Positions 34,044 to 42,430 of a stretch of 64,000 nucleotides of DNA are shown here, one piece after another (within the stretch, counting starts at the first letter, position 1; each line of letters starts with the position of its first letter). A model generated the notes under the pieces. That model saw nothing but the letters and a program-made list of their open reading frames with translations. It was not told the DNA's origin and ran no database searches. Source of the stretch: Streptomyces sp. NBC_00236. Lineage in GTDB: Bacteria > Actinomycetota > Actinomycetes > Streptomycetales > Streptomycetaceae. The translations under genes and the position numbers were made by a program. The DNA lies in the NCBI RefSeq assembly GCF_036195045.1, contig NZ_CP108100.1:1426001-1490000 (forward strand), in the 5' to 3' direction.

Positions 34044-34082
34044 GGGCCCCGTGCCACTCCAGGCCGCAAGGGCCCCGTGCCG
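34031..34082. repeat. 26-bp tandem duplication at the hmgA stop
   Basis: Two adjacent copies (34031-34056 and 34057-34082) match at 23 of 26 positions. The first contains the last hmgA codons and TAA. The second has CAA in place of the stop and provides a GTG that could start the GntR gene. Confidence 0.8.
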
Positions 34083-34094
34083 CAGCGACGACGA

Positions 34095-34895
34095 ATGCAG
34101 GTGACCCAGGTGCCGCAGCCCTCTCCGACGCCCCCCACGGCCCAGGGAGCCGCCTTCGCGCCCGACTCGCTGGTCCTGAACCGCAAGCTCCCGCTGTGGT
34201 ACCAGGTCTCGCAGTCGTTGCGGGCCTCGATACTGGGCCGCACCGCGGACGCCACCCTGCGGCTGCCGACCGAGGAACAGCTCGCGGCGCACTACGGCGT
34301 CAGCGTCCTCACGATGCGTCAGGCGCTCAAGGAACTGGAGACGGAGGGGCTGATCAGCCGGCACCGGCGGCGCGGCACGTTCATCGAGCCCCGCGCACGC
34401 CGGGTGTCGCCGGTGCGGCTGATGGGTTCGATCGACGCGATCGTCGCCCAGCAGTCGGGCGAGCGCACCACCCTGCTCGAACACGGCCCGTCCCCGGTGC
34501 CGGGCGATGTCGCGGAGTACTTCCCCGGCTGCACCGAAGTCGTCGGATACCGGCGCCTGCGGTGCGAGGAGGACACCGGCGAGCCGACCAACTGGGCGCA
34601 GAACTGGGTCCGTCCGGAGGCCGCGGCCGGGATCGACCCCGCCGATCTCGAACGCTGGCCGATGACCAAGGTGCTGCGCGACCGCGCCGGCGTCCCGATC
34701 GCCAGGATCACCGACACGGTCGAGGCCCGGCTCGCCGACCCGGCCACCGCCGGGCTGCTCCGGGTCCCGCTGCTCAGCCCGATCCTGTACTACACGGGCG
34801 TGGCGTACGACGAGAGCGGCCGGGTGGTCGATGTGGCGCAGATCCGTTACCGGGGCGACCGGTTCTCCTTCTCGGTCACCGTGGAGACCCACTGA
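34095..34895 (+). CDS. GntR/HutC-family regulator (putative hmgA regulator)
   Basis: The 266-aa protein has a GntR winged helix at about residues 35-100 (LRLPTEEQLAAHYGVSVLTM, then HRRRGTFIEPRAR) and a UTRA effector domain to the end, as in the HutC subfamily. ATG 34095 is used; a GTG at 34077 with AAGGG upstream is also possible and lies in the duplicated 26-bp unit. It is co-directional with hmgA, so regulation of homogentisate or tyrosine catabolism is inferred. Confidence 0.87.
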   Translation: MQVTQVPQPSPTPPTAQGAAFAPDSLVLNRKLPLWYQVSQSLRASILGRTADATLRLPTEEQLAAHYGVSVLTMRQALKELETEGLISRHRRRGTFIEPRARRVSPVRLMGSIDAIVAQQSGERTTLLEHGPSPVPGDVAEYFPGCTEVVGYRRLRCEEDTGEPTNWAQNWVRPEAAAGIDPADLERWPMTKVLRDRAGVPIARITDTVEARLADPATAGLLRVPLLSPILYYTGVAYDESGRVVDVAQIRYRGDRFSFSVTVETH

Positions 34896-35001
34896 CGGCA
34901 GCGGCGGCCCCGGGGGCCGGCAGGCGCCCTGCCGGGACCCGTGGCGGCGCCGTTACGATGCCGGGGACGGCGGCAGACGTGGCGACGGGGAGGACGACAC
35001 G

Positions 35002-36219
35002 GTGGCAGCTCCGGCAGCGGCCGGCTCCGGCGAGGGCCCGCACAGCCCGCTCCTCGACGACCTCATGCCCTGGTCGGTACGGCCGCTCAGGACCGGGCGC
35101 CCCTGGGTGACCGCCCCCGACGCGGGCTCCCTCAGGGCCCGCTGGGAACGGCTCGTCCGGGCCCCTGACACCGAACGTGAGCAGCTTTTCGGGCCCACCC
35201 GCACGCACAGCCCGCAGACCCCGGTGGCGGCCCTGCCCGGGCAGTCCACCGGCACCGGCCGGTTCGCCCGTGAGCCGGGTCCGTGCCCGGAGCCGGTACG
35301 GATCCTGCACGGGCCGTACGACGAGCAGTGGCTGCTCCCCGACCACCGCCTGATCGACGTGGCCCGGCCCGAGCTCTGGCGGGTCGCCGACGGGCAACAG
35401 CTCTTCCTCCTCGAGCACGGCCGGGTGCCCCAGGACACCGGCCCCGCCCTCTCGGTGACCGCACTGCTCCCCGACGGCCACTCCCCCGCGGGGCGGCCCG
35501 GCCGGATCCGTCCGCTGTTCCGGCGCCCCGGCGGCGGCGAACCCAATCTGGCCCCCGGACTGCTCGGCCTGCTGCGGGCCCGCCACGGGGACACGGTCAC
35601 CGCCGAGTCGGTACTGGCGTGGATCCTCGCGGCGGCCCGCCGCACCCCGGACGGCTGCGCGGTGCCGCTGCCCGCGGACACCGCGCGCTGGTCGGCGGGC
35701 TTGGAGCTGGGGCACGAGCTGCTGCGGGTCCAGTTGCGCGGGGCCCGGGGCGGGGAGCGCCCCCGGCTGCCGGGCGGGCGACGCCCCTACGTGCGGGCCG
35801 CCGTGCCGCCCGCCCCGTCGGAGCTCTCCTACGATGCCGAGGAGCAGGTGCTGAGCCTCGGTACGGGCCGCATCTCGCCGGTGCCCGCCGGTGCGTGGGA
35901 GTTCCGGGTGGGCGGCGTACGGGTGCTGGAGCTGTGGTTCGGGCGCCGGACGGCGGCGCCCGGGGCCGGCGGCCTTGAGGCCGTACTGCCCCGCGCCTGG
36001 CCGCAGGAGTGGACGTCGGAGCTGCTGGAACTGATTACGCTGCTCGCCCTGCTCGCCGAACTGCGGCCGCGGCAGGAGGAGCTGGCGGACGGTCCGGAGA
36101 TCGGCGTGCCCGAACTGCGGGCGGCGGGTGTGCTTCCCGTGCCGGTGGCGGCCCGGCGTCCGGCATCCGTGCTCGACCACCAGGAGGAGGGCCCGGACGG
36201 CCAGTTCGCGCTGCTGTGA
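35002..36219 (+). CDS. Stand-alone Type ISP specificity-domain-like protein
   Basis: The 405-aa protein starts at GTG 35002 with GGGGAGG eight bases upstream. Its core YDEQWLLPDHRLIDVARPEL with TGPALSVTALLPDG (about residues 106-165) closely resembles the C-terminal DNA-specificity region of Type ISP restriction-modification enzymes (FDRQWVIPDNRLIN type). No helicase, nuclease or methyltransferase motifs are present, and none are encoded nearby. It may be a relic, a DNA-binding protein derived from the target-recognition domain, or a subunit acting with a distant partner. The gene ends next to a 32-bp repeat array. Confidence 0.65.
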   Translation: MAAPAAAGSGEGPHSPLLDDLMPWSVRPLRTGRPWVTAPDAGSLRARWERLVRAPDTEREQLFGPTRTHSPQTPVAALPGQSTGTGRFAREPGPCPEPVRILHGPYDEQWLLPDHRLIDVARPELWRVADGQQLFLLEHGRVPQDTGPALSVTALLPDGHSPAGRPGRIRPLFRRPGGGEPNLAPGLLGLLRARHGDTVTAESVLAWILAAARRTPDGCAVPLPADTARWSAGLELGHELLRVQLRGARGGERPRLPGGRRPYVRAAVPPAPSELSYDAEEQVLSLGTGRISPVPAGAWEFRVGGVRVLELWFGRRTAAPGAGGLEAVLPRAWPQEWTSELLELITLLALLAELRPRQEELADGPEIGVPELRAAGVLPVPVAARRPASVLDHQEEGPDGQFALL

Positions 36220-36236
36220 ACCGGACCGTTCGACGC

Positions 36237-36396
36237 GCCCGCCCCACACGCGGCCGAACAACTCCAGCACCCGCCCCACACGCGGCCGAACGACTCCAGC
36301 ACCCGCCCCACACGCGGCCGAACGACTCCAGCACCCGCCCCACACGCGGCCGAACGACTCCAGCACCCGCCCTACGCACGGCCGAACGAGTCCAGC
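36237..36396. repeat. 32-bp tandem repeat, five units
   Basis: Five contiguous units of ACCCGCCCCACACGCGGCCG... (32 bp) occupy 36237-36268, 36269-36300, 36301-36332, 36333-36364 and 36365-36396; units 2-4 are identical. The last unit is the coding 3' end of the TetR gene (LDSFGRA and TAG), so the array grew out of that gene end. There are no spacers, so it is not a CRISPR. Confidence 0.9.
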
Positions 36397-37082
36397 ACCC
36401 GGGCGAGCGCCCGGTCGAACACGGCGTCCAGATCGATCGGTCCGGGATCCTCGGCGAATCCCGCCGCCATCCGCGGGTACTTCCCGGTCATGATCTGGCT
36501 GATCAGGTACCCGGTGCGGGCGGCCTGCTCCTGCTCCTCGGACCAGGGCAGCGACCGGCTGCGCTCCGCCGTGGCGATCTCGTTGGCGGTGTAGGTGGTG
36601 ACCACGCCGTTGAGCATGGCGATGAGTTCCATCTTCTCGCCGAACCGCGCGTCGAACCCGTCCAGGCAGCTCAGCGCGTACTCCAGGTACCGCAGGGCGT
36701 TCGGGCTGAACCCGTACACCGGTGACATCAGCCGGGGCACCCAGGTGTGGCGGTGCATCATCCCCCGGGCCTGGTGGGCGAGGGCGAGAAGATCGGCGCG
36801 CCAGTCACCGGACGGGTCCGGGAGGTCGTAGCCGGCGCTGACCGCGTCGAGCATCAGCTCGTACAGGTCCTCCTTGCGCGGGACGTAGTTGTAGAGCGAC
36901 ATGGTGCCGCAGCCGAGTTCGGCCGCCACCTTCCGCATCGACACCGCGTCGAGCCCTTCCGCGTCCGCGATGCGCACGGCGGCCGCCGCGATGTCCGCTC
37001 GGCTGAACGCGGGCTTGGGACCACGCCCCGCACGCTCGGGACGCGCCCAGATCACTTCCGGTACTGCGGGTCGCCCCACCAT
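36372..37082 (-). CDS. TetR-family repressor of the adjacent ABC exporter
   Basis: The 236-aa protein has a TetR helix-turn-helix (about residues 28-75, AVSMRKVAAELGCGTMSLYNYV) and a TetR_C_1-like ligand domain (SPVYGFSPNALRYLEYALSCL). It is divergent from an ATPase/permease pair. Two copies of a TACGTAC inverted repeat lie between and just inside the ATPase gene (37111-37127, 37154-37170), so drug-released repression of the exporter is likely. The final codons are one unit of a 32-bp tandem repeat. Confidence 0.92.
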   Translation of the reverse strand: MVGRPAVPEVIWARPERAGRGPKPAFSRADIAAAAVRIADAEGLDAVSMRKVAAELGCGTMSLYNYVPRKEDLYELMLDAVSAGYDLPDPSGDWRADLLALAHQARGMMHRHTWVPRLMSPVYGFSPNALRYLEYALSCLDGFDARFGEKMELIAMLNGVVTTYTANEIATAERSRSLPWSEEQEQAARTGYLISQIMTGKYPRMAAGFAEDPGPIDLDAVFDRALARVLDSFGRA

Positions 37083-37110
37083 TGATCATCACCTCGGTCA
37101 CCATGGTAGT

Positions 37111-37127
37111 TACGTACACCGTACGTA
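37111..37127. promoter_or_regulatory. TetR operator O1 of the ABC exporter
   Basis: TACGTAC-ACC-GTACGTA is a perfect 7-3-7 inverted repeat in the 63-base divergent intergenic region. In the opposite orientation it matches O2 at 18 of 21 positions. Confidence 0.75.
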
Positions 37128-37145
37128 GTGCGGTACCGTTGCGGC

Positions 37146-38108
37146 ATGACAACTACGTACGCTGTACTTAGTGAAGGTCTGGAGAAGCGCTACGGTCACG
37201 TCCACGCGCTGCGCGGCCTCGATCTGGCCGTCGCCGAAGGCACCGTCTGCGGGGTGCTGGGGCCCAATGGCGCCGGCAAGACCACCGCCGTCCGCGTCCT
37301 CACCACGCTGACCGCACCCGACGGCGGCAGCGCCCGGATCGCGGGCCACGACGTGGTGCGGGAGGCCGGGGCCGTACGGGCGGCGATCGGCGTCACGGGG
37401 CAGAGCGCCTCCGTCGACGGCGAGCTGTCCGGCCGGCAGAACCTGCGGCTCTTCGCCAGGCTGCTCAAGTACCGGGGCGAGGCGGCCCGCACCCGGTCCG
37501 ACGAGCTCCTCGAACGCTTCGAACTGACCGACGCCGCCGACCGCCCGGCCCGCACCTACTCCGGCGGGATGCGCCGCCGCCTGGATCTCGCCGCCAGCCT
37601 GCTGGCCCGCCCCCAGGTGCTGTTCCTGGACGAGCCGACCACCGGACTCGACCCGCACAGCCGCAACCAGATCTGGGCGGCGGTACGGGAGCTGGCGGGC
37701 CGCGGCACCACCGTCCTGCTCACCACGCAGTATCTGGAGGAGGCAGATCAACTGGCCGACGACATCGTGCTCGTCGACAGCGGGCGGGCCGCCCACAGCG
37801 GCAGCCCCGCCGAACTGAAGGCCAGGATCGGCAGCTACGCCGAAGTCGTCGTCGCGCACGCGTCCGCGCTCGGAGCCGCCGCGGCGGTGCTGGACCAGCT
37901 GACGGGCGCGGAGCCGGTGCTCGACCACGAGCGCCGCACGGTGGGCGCGGTCGCCACGGACCCCTCACTCACCCTGCCCCGGATCGTCCGCGAACTGGAC
38001 GCGGCGGGTGCGGCGGTGATCGACGCGAGCCTGCGCCCGCCCACCCTCGACGAGGTCTTCCTGCGCCTGACCGGCCGCAGCACCCCCATCAAGGAGACGG
38101 CAGCATGA
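37146..38108 (+). CDS. ABC exporter ATPase (DrrA-like)
   Basis: The 320-aa ATPase has Walker A GPNGAGKTTA (about residues 41-50), signature YSGGMRRRL, Walker B VLFLDEPTTGLD and the H-loop replaced by TTQYLEEADQLAD, exactly as in the DrrA daunorubicin-exporter group. ATG 37146 gives MTTTYAVLSEG. The stop overlaps the permease start (ATGA). An operator-like repeat lies over codons 3-9. Drug or antibiotic efflux is the expected role; the substrate is unknown. Confidence 0.93.
   Translation: MTTTYAVLSEGLEKRYGHVHALRGLDLAVAEGTVCGVLGPNGAGKTTAVRVLTTLTAPDGGSARIAGHDVVREAGAVRAAIGVTGQSASVDGELSGRQNLRLFARLLKYRGEAARTRSDELLERFELTDAADRPARTYSGGMRRRLDLAASLLARPQVLFLDEPTTGLDPHSRNQIWAAVRELAGRGTTVLLTTQYLEEADQLADDIVLVDSGRAAHSGSPAELKARIGSYAEVVVAHASALGAAAAVLDQLTGAEPVLDHERRTVGAVATDPSLTLPRIVRELDAAGAAVIDASLRPPTLDEVFLRLTGRSTPIKETAA
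37154..37170. promoter_or_regulatory. TetR operator O2 inside the ATPase coding start
   Basis: TACGTAC-GCT-GTACTTA is a 7-3-7 inverted repeat with one mismatch, lying over codons 3-9 of the ATPase gene. With O1 it could support cooperative binding or a roadblock to elongation. Confidence 0.65.
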
Positions 38109-38941
38109 GCACCGACGTACTCGTGACGGAACGACGGAGGGCGGACGCCACCGCGCCCGCGCACACACCCGTCGCGGACGGCCTGGCCGTGCTCGGCCGC
38201 CATCTGCAGCGGATCAAGGCGGCCCCGGGCGTCCTGATCCTCACCCAGACCATGCCGATCACGATGCTGCTGTTCTTCGGGTACGTCTTCGGCAGCGCCC
38301 TGGCCGTCCCCGGCCAGGAGTACCGCGCCTTCCTGGTGCCGGGACTGCTGGCGGCAACCGCGGCGAACGGCATCATGACGGGCATGTTCCAGTCCGCGCA
38401 GGACTGCCACCGGGGCGTGATGGACCGGCTGCGCACCCTGCCGATGAGCCGGTCCGCCGTTCCGTTCGGGCAGACCGCGGCCGATGTGCTGACCACGGCC
38501 GTCGGCCTGGTCCCGCTGATGCTGGTCGGCCTCGCCGTGGGCTGGCGGATCGAGGGCGGCCCGGCCGCCGCGGTCGGCGCGTTCGGCCTGCTGCTGCTGT
38601 TCCGGTTCGCGACGTCATGGGTGGGCTGCTGGCTGGGGCTCCTGATCCGGAACGAGGAGGCCGCCGGGCAACTGGGCGCGGCCACGTTCATCCTGCCGCT
38701 GCTCTCCAGCGCGTACATCCCGACCGACAACCTGCCGGGCTGGCTGCGCACGCTCGCGGAGTGGAATCCGATCAGCGCCGTCGCGGCGGCCGCCCGCGAC
38801 CTCTTCGGCAACGCCGCACCGGCCGCCGACGCCGCCTGGCCGGTCGCCCACCCGGTGGCCGGAACGCTGCTCTGGTCGGCGGTGCTGCTCGCGGTCGCCG
38901 TACCGCTGTCCGTTCGCCTCTACTCGCGCGGCGGCGAATGA
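38105..38941 (+). CDS. ABC-2 type permease (DrrB-like)
   Basis: The 278-aa protein has six hydrophobic helices and the ABC-2 signature region AANGIMTGMFQSAQDCHRGV followed by MDRLRTLPMSRSAV. The conserved LSSAYIPTDNLPGWLRTLAE and WNPISAVAAAARDLFG near the C-terminus are typical of DrrB-type permeases. Its ATG overlaps the ATPase stop by four bases, so both halves of the exporter are made together. Confidence 0.93.
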   Translation: MSTDVLVTERRRADATAPAHTPVADGLAVLGRHLQRIKAAPGVLILTQTMPITMLLFFGYVFGSALAVPGQEYRAFLVPGLLAATAANGIMTGMFQSAQDCHRGVMDRLRTLPMSRSAVPFGQTAADVLTTAVGLVPLMLVGLAVGWRIEGGPAAAVGAFGLLLLFRFATSWVGCWLGLLIRNEEAAGQLGAATFILPLLSSAYIPTDNLPGWLRTLAEWNPISAVAAAARDLFGNAAPAADAAWPVAHPVAGTLLWSAVLLAVAVPLSVRLYSRGGE

Positions 38942-38959
38942 CGGCACCGGGGCACCGGC

Positions 38960-39568
38960 TCAGCCGGGCAGCGCGACCGGCCGGTCCAGTGCGCCCAGCA
39001 GGGCGATGAAACCCGACTCCAGGAAGGCGCCGAGGGTGTCGAGGGCGTCCGGCTCGTCGAGCGGCCAGTTGGTGACGGCCTCCTCGGCGAAGGCCATCCA
39101 GGCGCGGGCGGCGACCGGCAGCCGGGGCGAGTCCGGCATCCCGAGCCGCCGCTGGCCCTCCGCCACCCGCCGGGCCACGAGGGTGCGCGTGGACTCGACG
39201 ATGTCCTCCACGGCGGGATGGCTGCCGGCGGCGCCTCGGACCAGCGCGAGATAGACCCTGCGGTGCTCCGTGACGTACGCCGTGAAACCGGCGATGAACG
39301 ACCGCAGCCAGGCGACGGGCTCCAGCGAGGGGTCCGGGTCCATGGCCGCGGCGAAGTCGTCGCACTCCCGCTGCACCATGGAGCGGTAGAAGTCCCGCTT
39401 GGAGTCGAAGTAGTGGAAGAGCAGCCCCCGGGAGATCCCGGCGCGGCGTGCCACATCGTCGGTGGAGAGCTCGTCCAGCGAACGATCGGAGAGCATGTCC
39501 ACGCCAATCGTGACCAACTGCGCCCTTCGTTCGTCGGGACTCAGGCGCGCGGCTCGCTTCTCGGGCAT
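38960..39568 (-). CDS. TetR-family regulator
   Basis: The 202-aa protein begins MPEKRAARLSPDERRAQLV and has a TetR helix-turn-helix (about residues 24-65, LSTDDVARRAGISRGLLFHYF) and a helical ligand domain. A GTG start 27 bases upstream is also open, but the chosen ATG fits the family better. It converges on the ABC permease gene with an 18-base gap. A GAAGTACTTC palindrome lies just upstream of its start and may be its own operator. The target is unknown. Confidence 0.87.
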   Translation of the reverse strand: MPEKRAARLSPDERRAQLVTIGVDMLSDRSLDELSTDDVARRAGISRGLLFHYFDSKRDFYRSMVQRECDDFAAAMDPDPSLEPVAWLRSFIAGFTAYVTEHRRVYLALVRGAAGSHPAVEDIVESTRTLVARRVAEGQRRLGMPDSPRLPVAARAWMAFAEEAVTNWPLDEPDALDTLGAFLESGFIALLGALDRPVALPG

Positions 39569-39580
39569 GCGGACAGTGTA

Positions 39581-39590
39581 GAAGTACTTC
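39581..39590. promoter_or_regulatory. 10-bp palindrome upstream of TetR gene
   Basis: GAAGTACTTC is a perfect palindrome 13 bases before ATG 39568. A related GAATTACCTC follows at 39597, so this may be a direct-repeat regulatory site. Confidence 0.35.
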
Positions 39591-39721
39591 GGCACCGAAT
39601 TACCTCGGAGCCCACCCCACCGGCGGGCAAGAGGTTCACGCGGACATGGCGACGCGCCACTGCCGGCTCCGGGGATGACGGAAGAGCGGGCAGCAGCGCG
39701 AGGCCGGGACCGGGCGTCGGA

Positions 39722-39985
39722 TCAGCGGCGGCTGCCGAAGAGCGAGCGCCGCAGCCGCCGCAGCGGGGCGAAGAGCGAGACTCTCGCGCTCCTGCTCCGG
39801 CGGGTGTGCGCGACGTCGCGCGAGGTCAGCTCGAGCATCAACAGCGTCGCCTCCGCGGACTCACGCTGCGGGACGGCGGGGCCGCCCAGCACTGCGAGAT
39901 GGCGGTCGAGGCGCGAACTCGTCGCACCGCTCCCACACGTGATGGCAGGCACACGCGGCCTGCTACGCATCGTTATCTGTTCCAT
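39722..39985 (-). CDS. Small basic hypothetical protein (87 aa)
   Basis: The 87-aa frame starts at ATG 39985 with GGGGAG six bases upstream. It begins MEQITMRSRPRVPAITCGSG and ends in an Arg-rich tail (LFAPLRRLRRSLFGSRR) resembling an amphipathic membrane-contacting or nucleic-acid-binding segment. A single Cys is present. I do not recognise the family. The good ribosome site and mostly G/C-ending codons support it; the antisense strand is also open, so certainty is limited. A long imperfect hairpin lies about 100 bases upstream. Confidence 0.6.
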   Translation of the reverse strand: MEQITMRSRPRVPAITCGSGATSSRLDRHLAVLGGPAVPQRESAEATLLMLELTSRDVAHTRRSRSARVSLFAPLRRLRRSLFGSRR

Positions 39986-40087
39986 GTCACTCCCCACCCG
40001 TACGAGGGCACCCGGCCCGGGCAGGTTAACCCTATCGCCCCGCGGCGACACGCGTGTATCCCGGGCACAGGATTGAGCACACACATA

Positions 40088-40155
40088 CGGAGGTTGACGA
40101 CCTGTCTGCGAATCTGCCCGATTCCAGGGCGAGTTGGACAGATCGTCAACCTCCG
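40088..40155. other. Long imperfect hairpin upstream of the small gene
   Basis: CGGAGGTTGACGA (40088-40100) pairs perfectly with 40143-40155. After one mismatch CTGTC pairs with GACAG, giving 18 paired bases around a 30-base loop. It lies after the GDSL lipase stop and before the 87-aa gene, so it may be a terminator or a regulatory leader. Confidence 0.55.
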
Positions 40156-40268
40156 GACGGATCAAGCCCATCGGGGGCCACTCACCGACAGGAACCCTGA
40201 CCTGCATGGATCCTTCGGCAGGCGGTGCGACGGGCACAGCACGAATGTGCCGTCGAAGCCCGCGCCGG

Positions 40269-41078
40269 TCAGTCGAGCGAGTTGAGGACGGGCAGATAGC
40301 CGCCGGACTGCCCGGAGGCGAAGGGGTGGTACGACTCCCCGATGTTGAACCAGTTGAGACTGTGCAGCCATGCGCTCCCGGAGCAGATCTCGTGTCCGGT
40401 GAACGTTCCGGTGACATCACCGAAGGTGAAGCCGTGGTCGGCGGCACGCTTGGCGGTGGCCGCGTTGAGGTAGTCGGCGGCGCCGTTGATGGCGGTGCGC
40501 ACCTTGTCACTCAGGCCGACGACACAGCTGCCGCCGATCTTGTAGAAGCGGGGGTAGCCGAGCACGACGACACGGGCGGACGGAGCCTTGGCGCTGATCG
40601 CGTCGTACACCGAGTCGAGCCGGCCGGGCAGCGTGGAGTCCACATAGCCGCGGGCGGTGGCGATCCGGTTGAGGCAGGTGGCCTCCGACTGGAGGACACA
40701 GGTCGTCATGACATCGGCGAATCCGGCGTCGTTGCCGCCGATGGAGATCGAGACGAGGTCGGTCGAGGCGGTGAGCGGTCCGAGCTGACTCGCGGTCACG
40801 TCGTTGGTGCGGGCACCCGAGCAGGCGGTGAAGGCGAACGAGGCGGGCGAGTTGGCGGCCGCCCAGAGCGAGGGGTAGGCGAGGGTGCTGCGCTTGCAGT
40901 CGCCGCTGGAGCTGATGTAACTGCCGGAGCCCACCCCCGAGGAGTAGGAGTCACCCAGCGCGACATAGTCGACGGCCTGGACGGACGGGGCGGCGTTCGC
41001 GGTGGCTGCCCCGGTCAGGGCGATGACGGCACCGAGCAGGAGTGAGGACGATAACGCCATGAGTCTGGATATTTTCAT
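40269..41078 (-). CDS. Secreted SGNH/GDSL lipase
   Basis: The 269-aa protein has a signal peptide (residues 1-30, ending TANAA). The mature enzyme is an SGNH hydrolase: Ser44 in GDSYSSG, the Gly of CSGAR, Asn in GGNDAGF and the C-terminal His in ESYHPFASGQ. It closely resembles the Streptomyces rimosus/SCO1725-type extracellular lipases, which hydrolyse acylglycerols and esters and carry three disulfides; six Cys are visible in the mature part. Start ATG 41078 follows GGGAGG. Confidence 0.94.
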   Translation of the reverse strand: MKISRLMALSSSLLLGAVIALTGAATANAAPSVQAVDYVALGDSYSSGVGSGSYISSSGDCKRSTLAYPSLWAAANSPASFAFTACSGARTNDVTASQLGPLTASTDLVSISIGGNDAGFADVMTTCVLQSEATCLNRIATARGYVDSTLPGRLDSVYDAISAKAPSARVVVLGYPRFYKIGGSCVVGLSDKVRTAINGAADYLNAATAKRAADHGFTFGDVTGTFTGHEICSGSAWLHSLNWFNIGESYHPFASGQSGGYLPVLNSLD

Positions 41079-41304
41079 GGAACCTCCCTTGGACCGACCA
41101 GCAGGATCTCTGCCTACTCAGTGGTAGCAGCAGCGAAGGCCATTCCGGAAGTGTCCATGCCAAGTCGATCGGACGAGCTTCTGCCGCCGGTTCCCTGAGT
41201 TCGTGTCATATCGGTGCAACGGGCGTCACGGCGCGCACCGGACCGGAACAGCAGGTGACGAAACCTGGGTGCGCCGGATACGCGCGTGCCGGATCATGGG
41301 CGGC

Positions 41305-42411
41305 ATGTCTGCCAACCCCGAGTCCGCGCTGCCGATCCGGCTCACCGTCGACGACAGCGACTCGCCGTCCGACGTCGTCGACGCGCTGTTCCTCGGCCGC
41401 TTCGCGACGGGCGAGCAGCCGTACTCGCACAGCTCCTCGCTCGACCGGGTGAAGAAGAGCGCCACGCTGTTGCCCGAGGGGGCGAAGGTGCTGCGCGCCG
41501 CCCGTGACGACGACCGCAGCGCCACGCTGGCCGAGGGCGAGGGCTGGACCCTGCTCATCTCGCGGTGGAACCGCGGCGCCGATGTCACGGTCACCGCGAC
41601 CAGCCCGGAACTGGCCGGCAAGGTGCTCGACGAGGCCACCGAAGGCGCCCAGGACGAGCCGGAGCCCCAGCCGGAGAACGTGACGATGGGCTTCTGGTAC
41701 GTCTCGCCGCGCCGCGGCCCGTACCGTACGACCCGTCAGATCACGGCCGGTACATGGGACGAGGTCCGCTCCAACTACACGGCGCCCGTGGCCGGTGCCA
41801 TGGACCGGCTGATGAAGGTCACCCCGGACGACATCGCGGGCCGGCTGCTCCTGCTGCACGGCCCGCCCGGGACCGGCAAGACGTCCGCCCTGCGCACCCT
41901 GGCCCGGTCCTGGCGGGACTGGTGCCAGGTCGACTGCGTGCTCGACCCCGAGCGGCTCTTCAACGACGTCGGCTATCTGATGGACATCGCGATCGGCGAG
42001 GACGACGGCAGCGCGAAGGGCCGCTGGCGCCTGCTGCTCCTGGAGGACTGCGACGAGCTGATCCGCGGCGAGGCCAAGCACACGGCCGGCCAGGCGCTGT
42101 CGCGGCTGCTGAACCTCACGGACGGACTGCTGGGCCAGGGCCGCAACGTACTGGTGGGCGTGACGACCAACGAGGACCTGGAACGGCTGCACCCGGCGGT
42201 CGTCAGGCCCGGCCGCTGCCTGGCCCGCATCGAGGTGGGGCCGCTGACCCGCAAGGAGTCGGTGGCCTGGCTCGGCACGGAGGAGGGCCTGGGCCGGGAT
42301 GCCGCCCGCGAGGGCACGACCCTGGCGGAGCTGTACGCCCTGCGCCGCGGCACGGGCCCGGCATCGGTCCCCAAGCAGGACTCGGGGGCGGACGCGGGTC
42401 TGTATCTCTGA
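41305..42411 (+). CDS. AAA-family ATPase with DUF5925-like N-terminus
   Basis: The 368-aa cytoplasmic protein has an N-terminal domain of about 130 residues, which I recall as DUF5925, then an AAA module: Walker A GPPGTGKTSA (about residue 187), Walker B LLLLEDCDEL, sensor-1 GVTTNEDLE and arginine-finger region HPAVVRPGRCLARIE. ATG 41305 gives MSANPES; an ATG nine bases earlier is equally open. Such AAA proteins remodel other proteins; the partner is unknown. It is not in an operon with its neighbours. Confidence 0.82.
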   Translation: MSANPESALPIRLTVDDSDSPSDVVDALFLGRFATGEQPYSHSSSLDRVKKSATLLPEGAKVLRAARDDDRSATLAEGEGWTLLISRWNRGADVTVTATSPELAGKVLDEATEGAQDEPEPQPENVTMGFWYVSPRRGPYRTTRQITAGTWDEVRSNYTAPVAGAMDRLMKVTPDDIAGRLLLLHGPPGTGKTSALRTLARSWRDWCQVDCVLDPERLFNDVGYLMDIAIGEDDGSAKGRWRLLLLEDCDELIRGEAKHTAGQALSRLLNLTDGLLGQGRNVLVGVTTNEDLERLHPAVVRPGRCLARIEVGPLTRKESVAWLGTEEGLGRDAAREGTTLAELYALRRGTGPASVPKQDSGADAGLYL

Positions 42412-42430
42412 GCCCGTCCCGGCCCTCACC

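Noticed and set aside
36237..36396. CRISPR-like array
   Set aside because: The 32-bp units are contiguous with no unique spacers, and one unit is coding sequence of a TetR gene. No cas genes are present.
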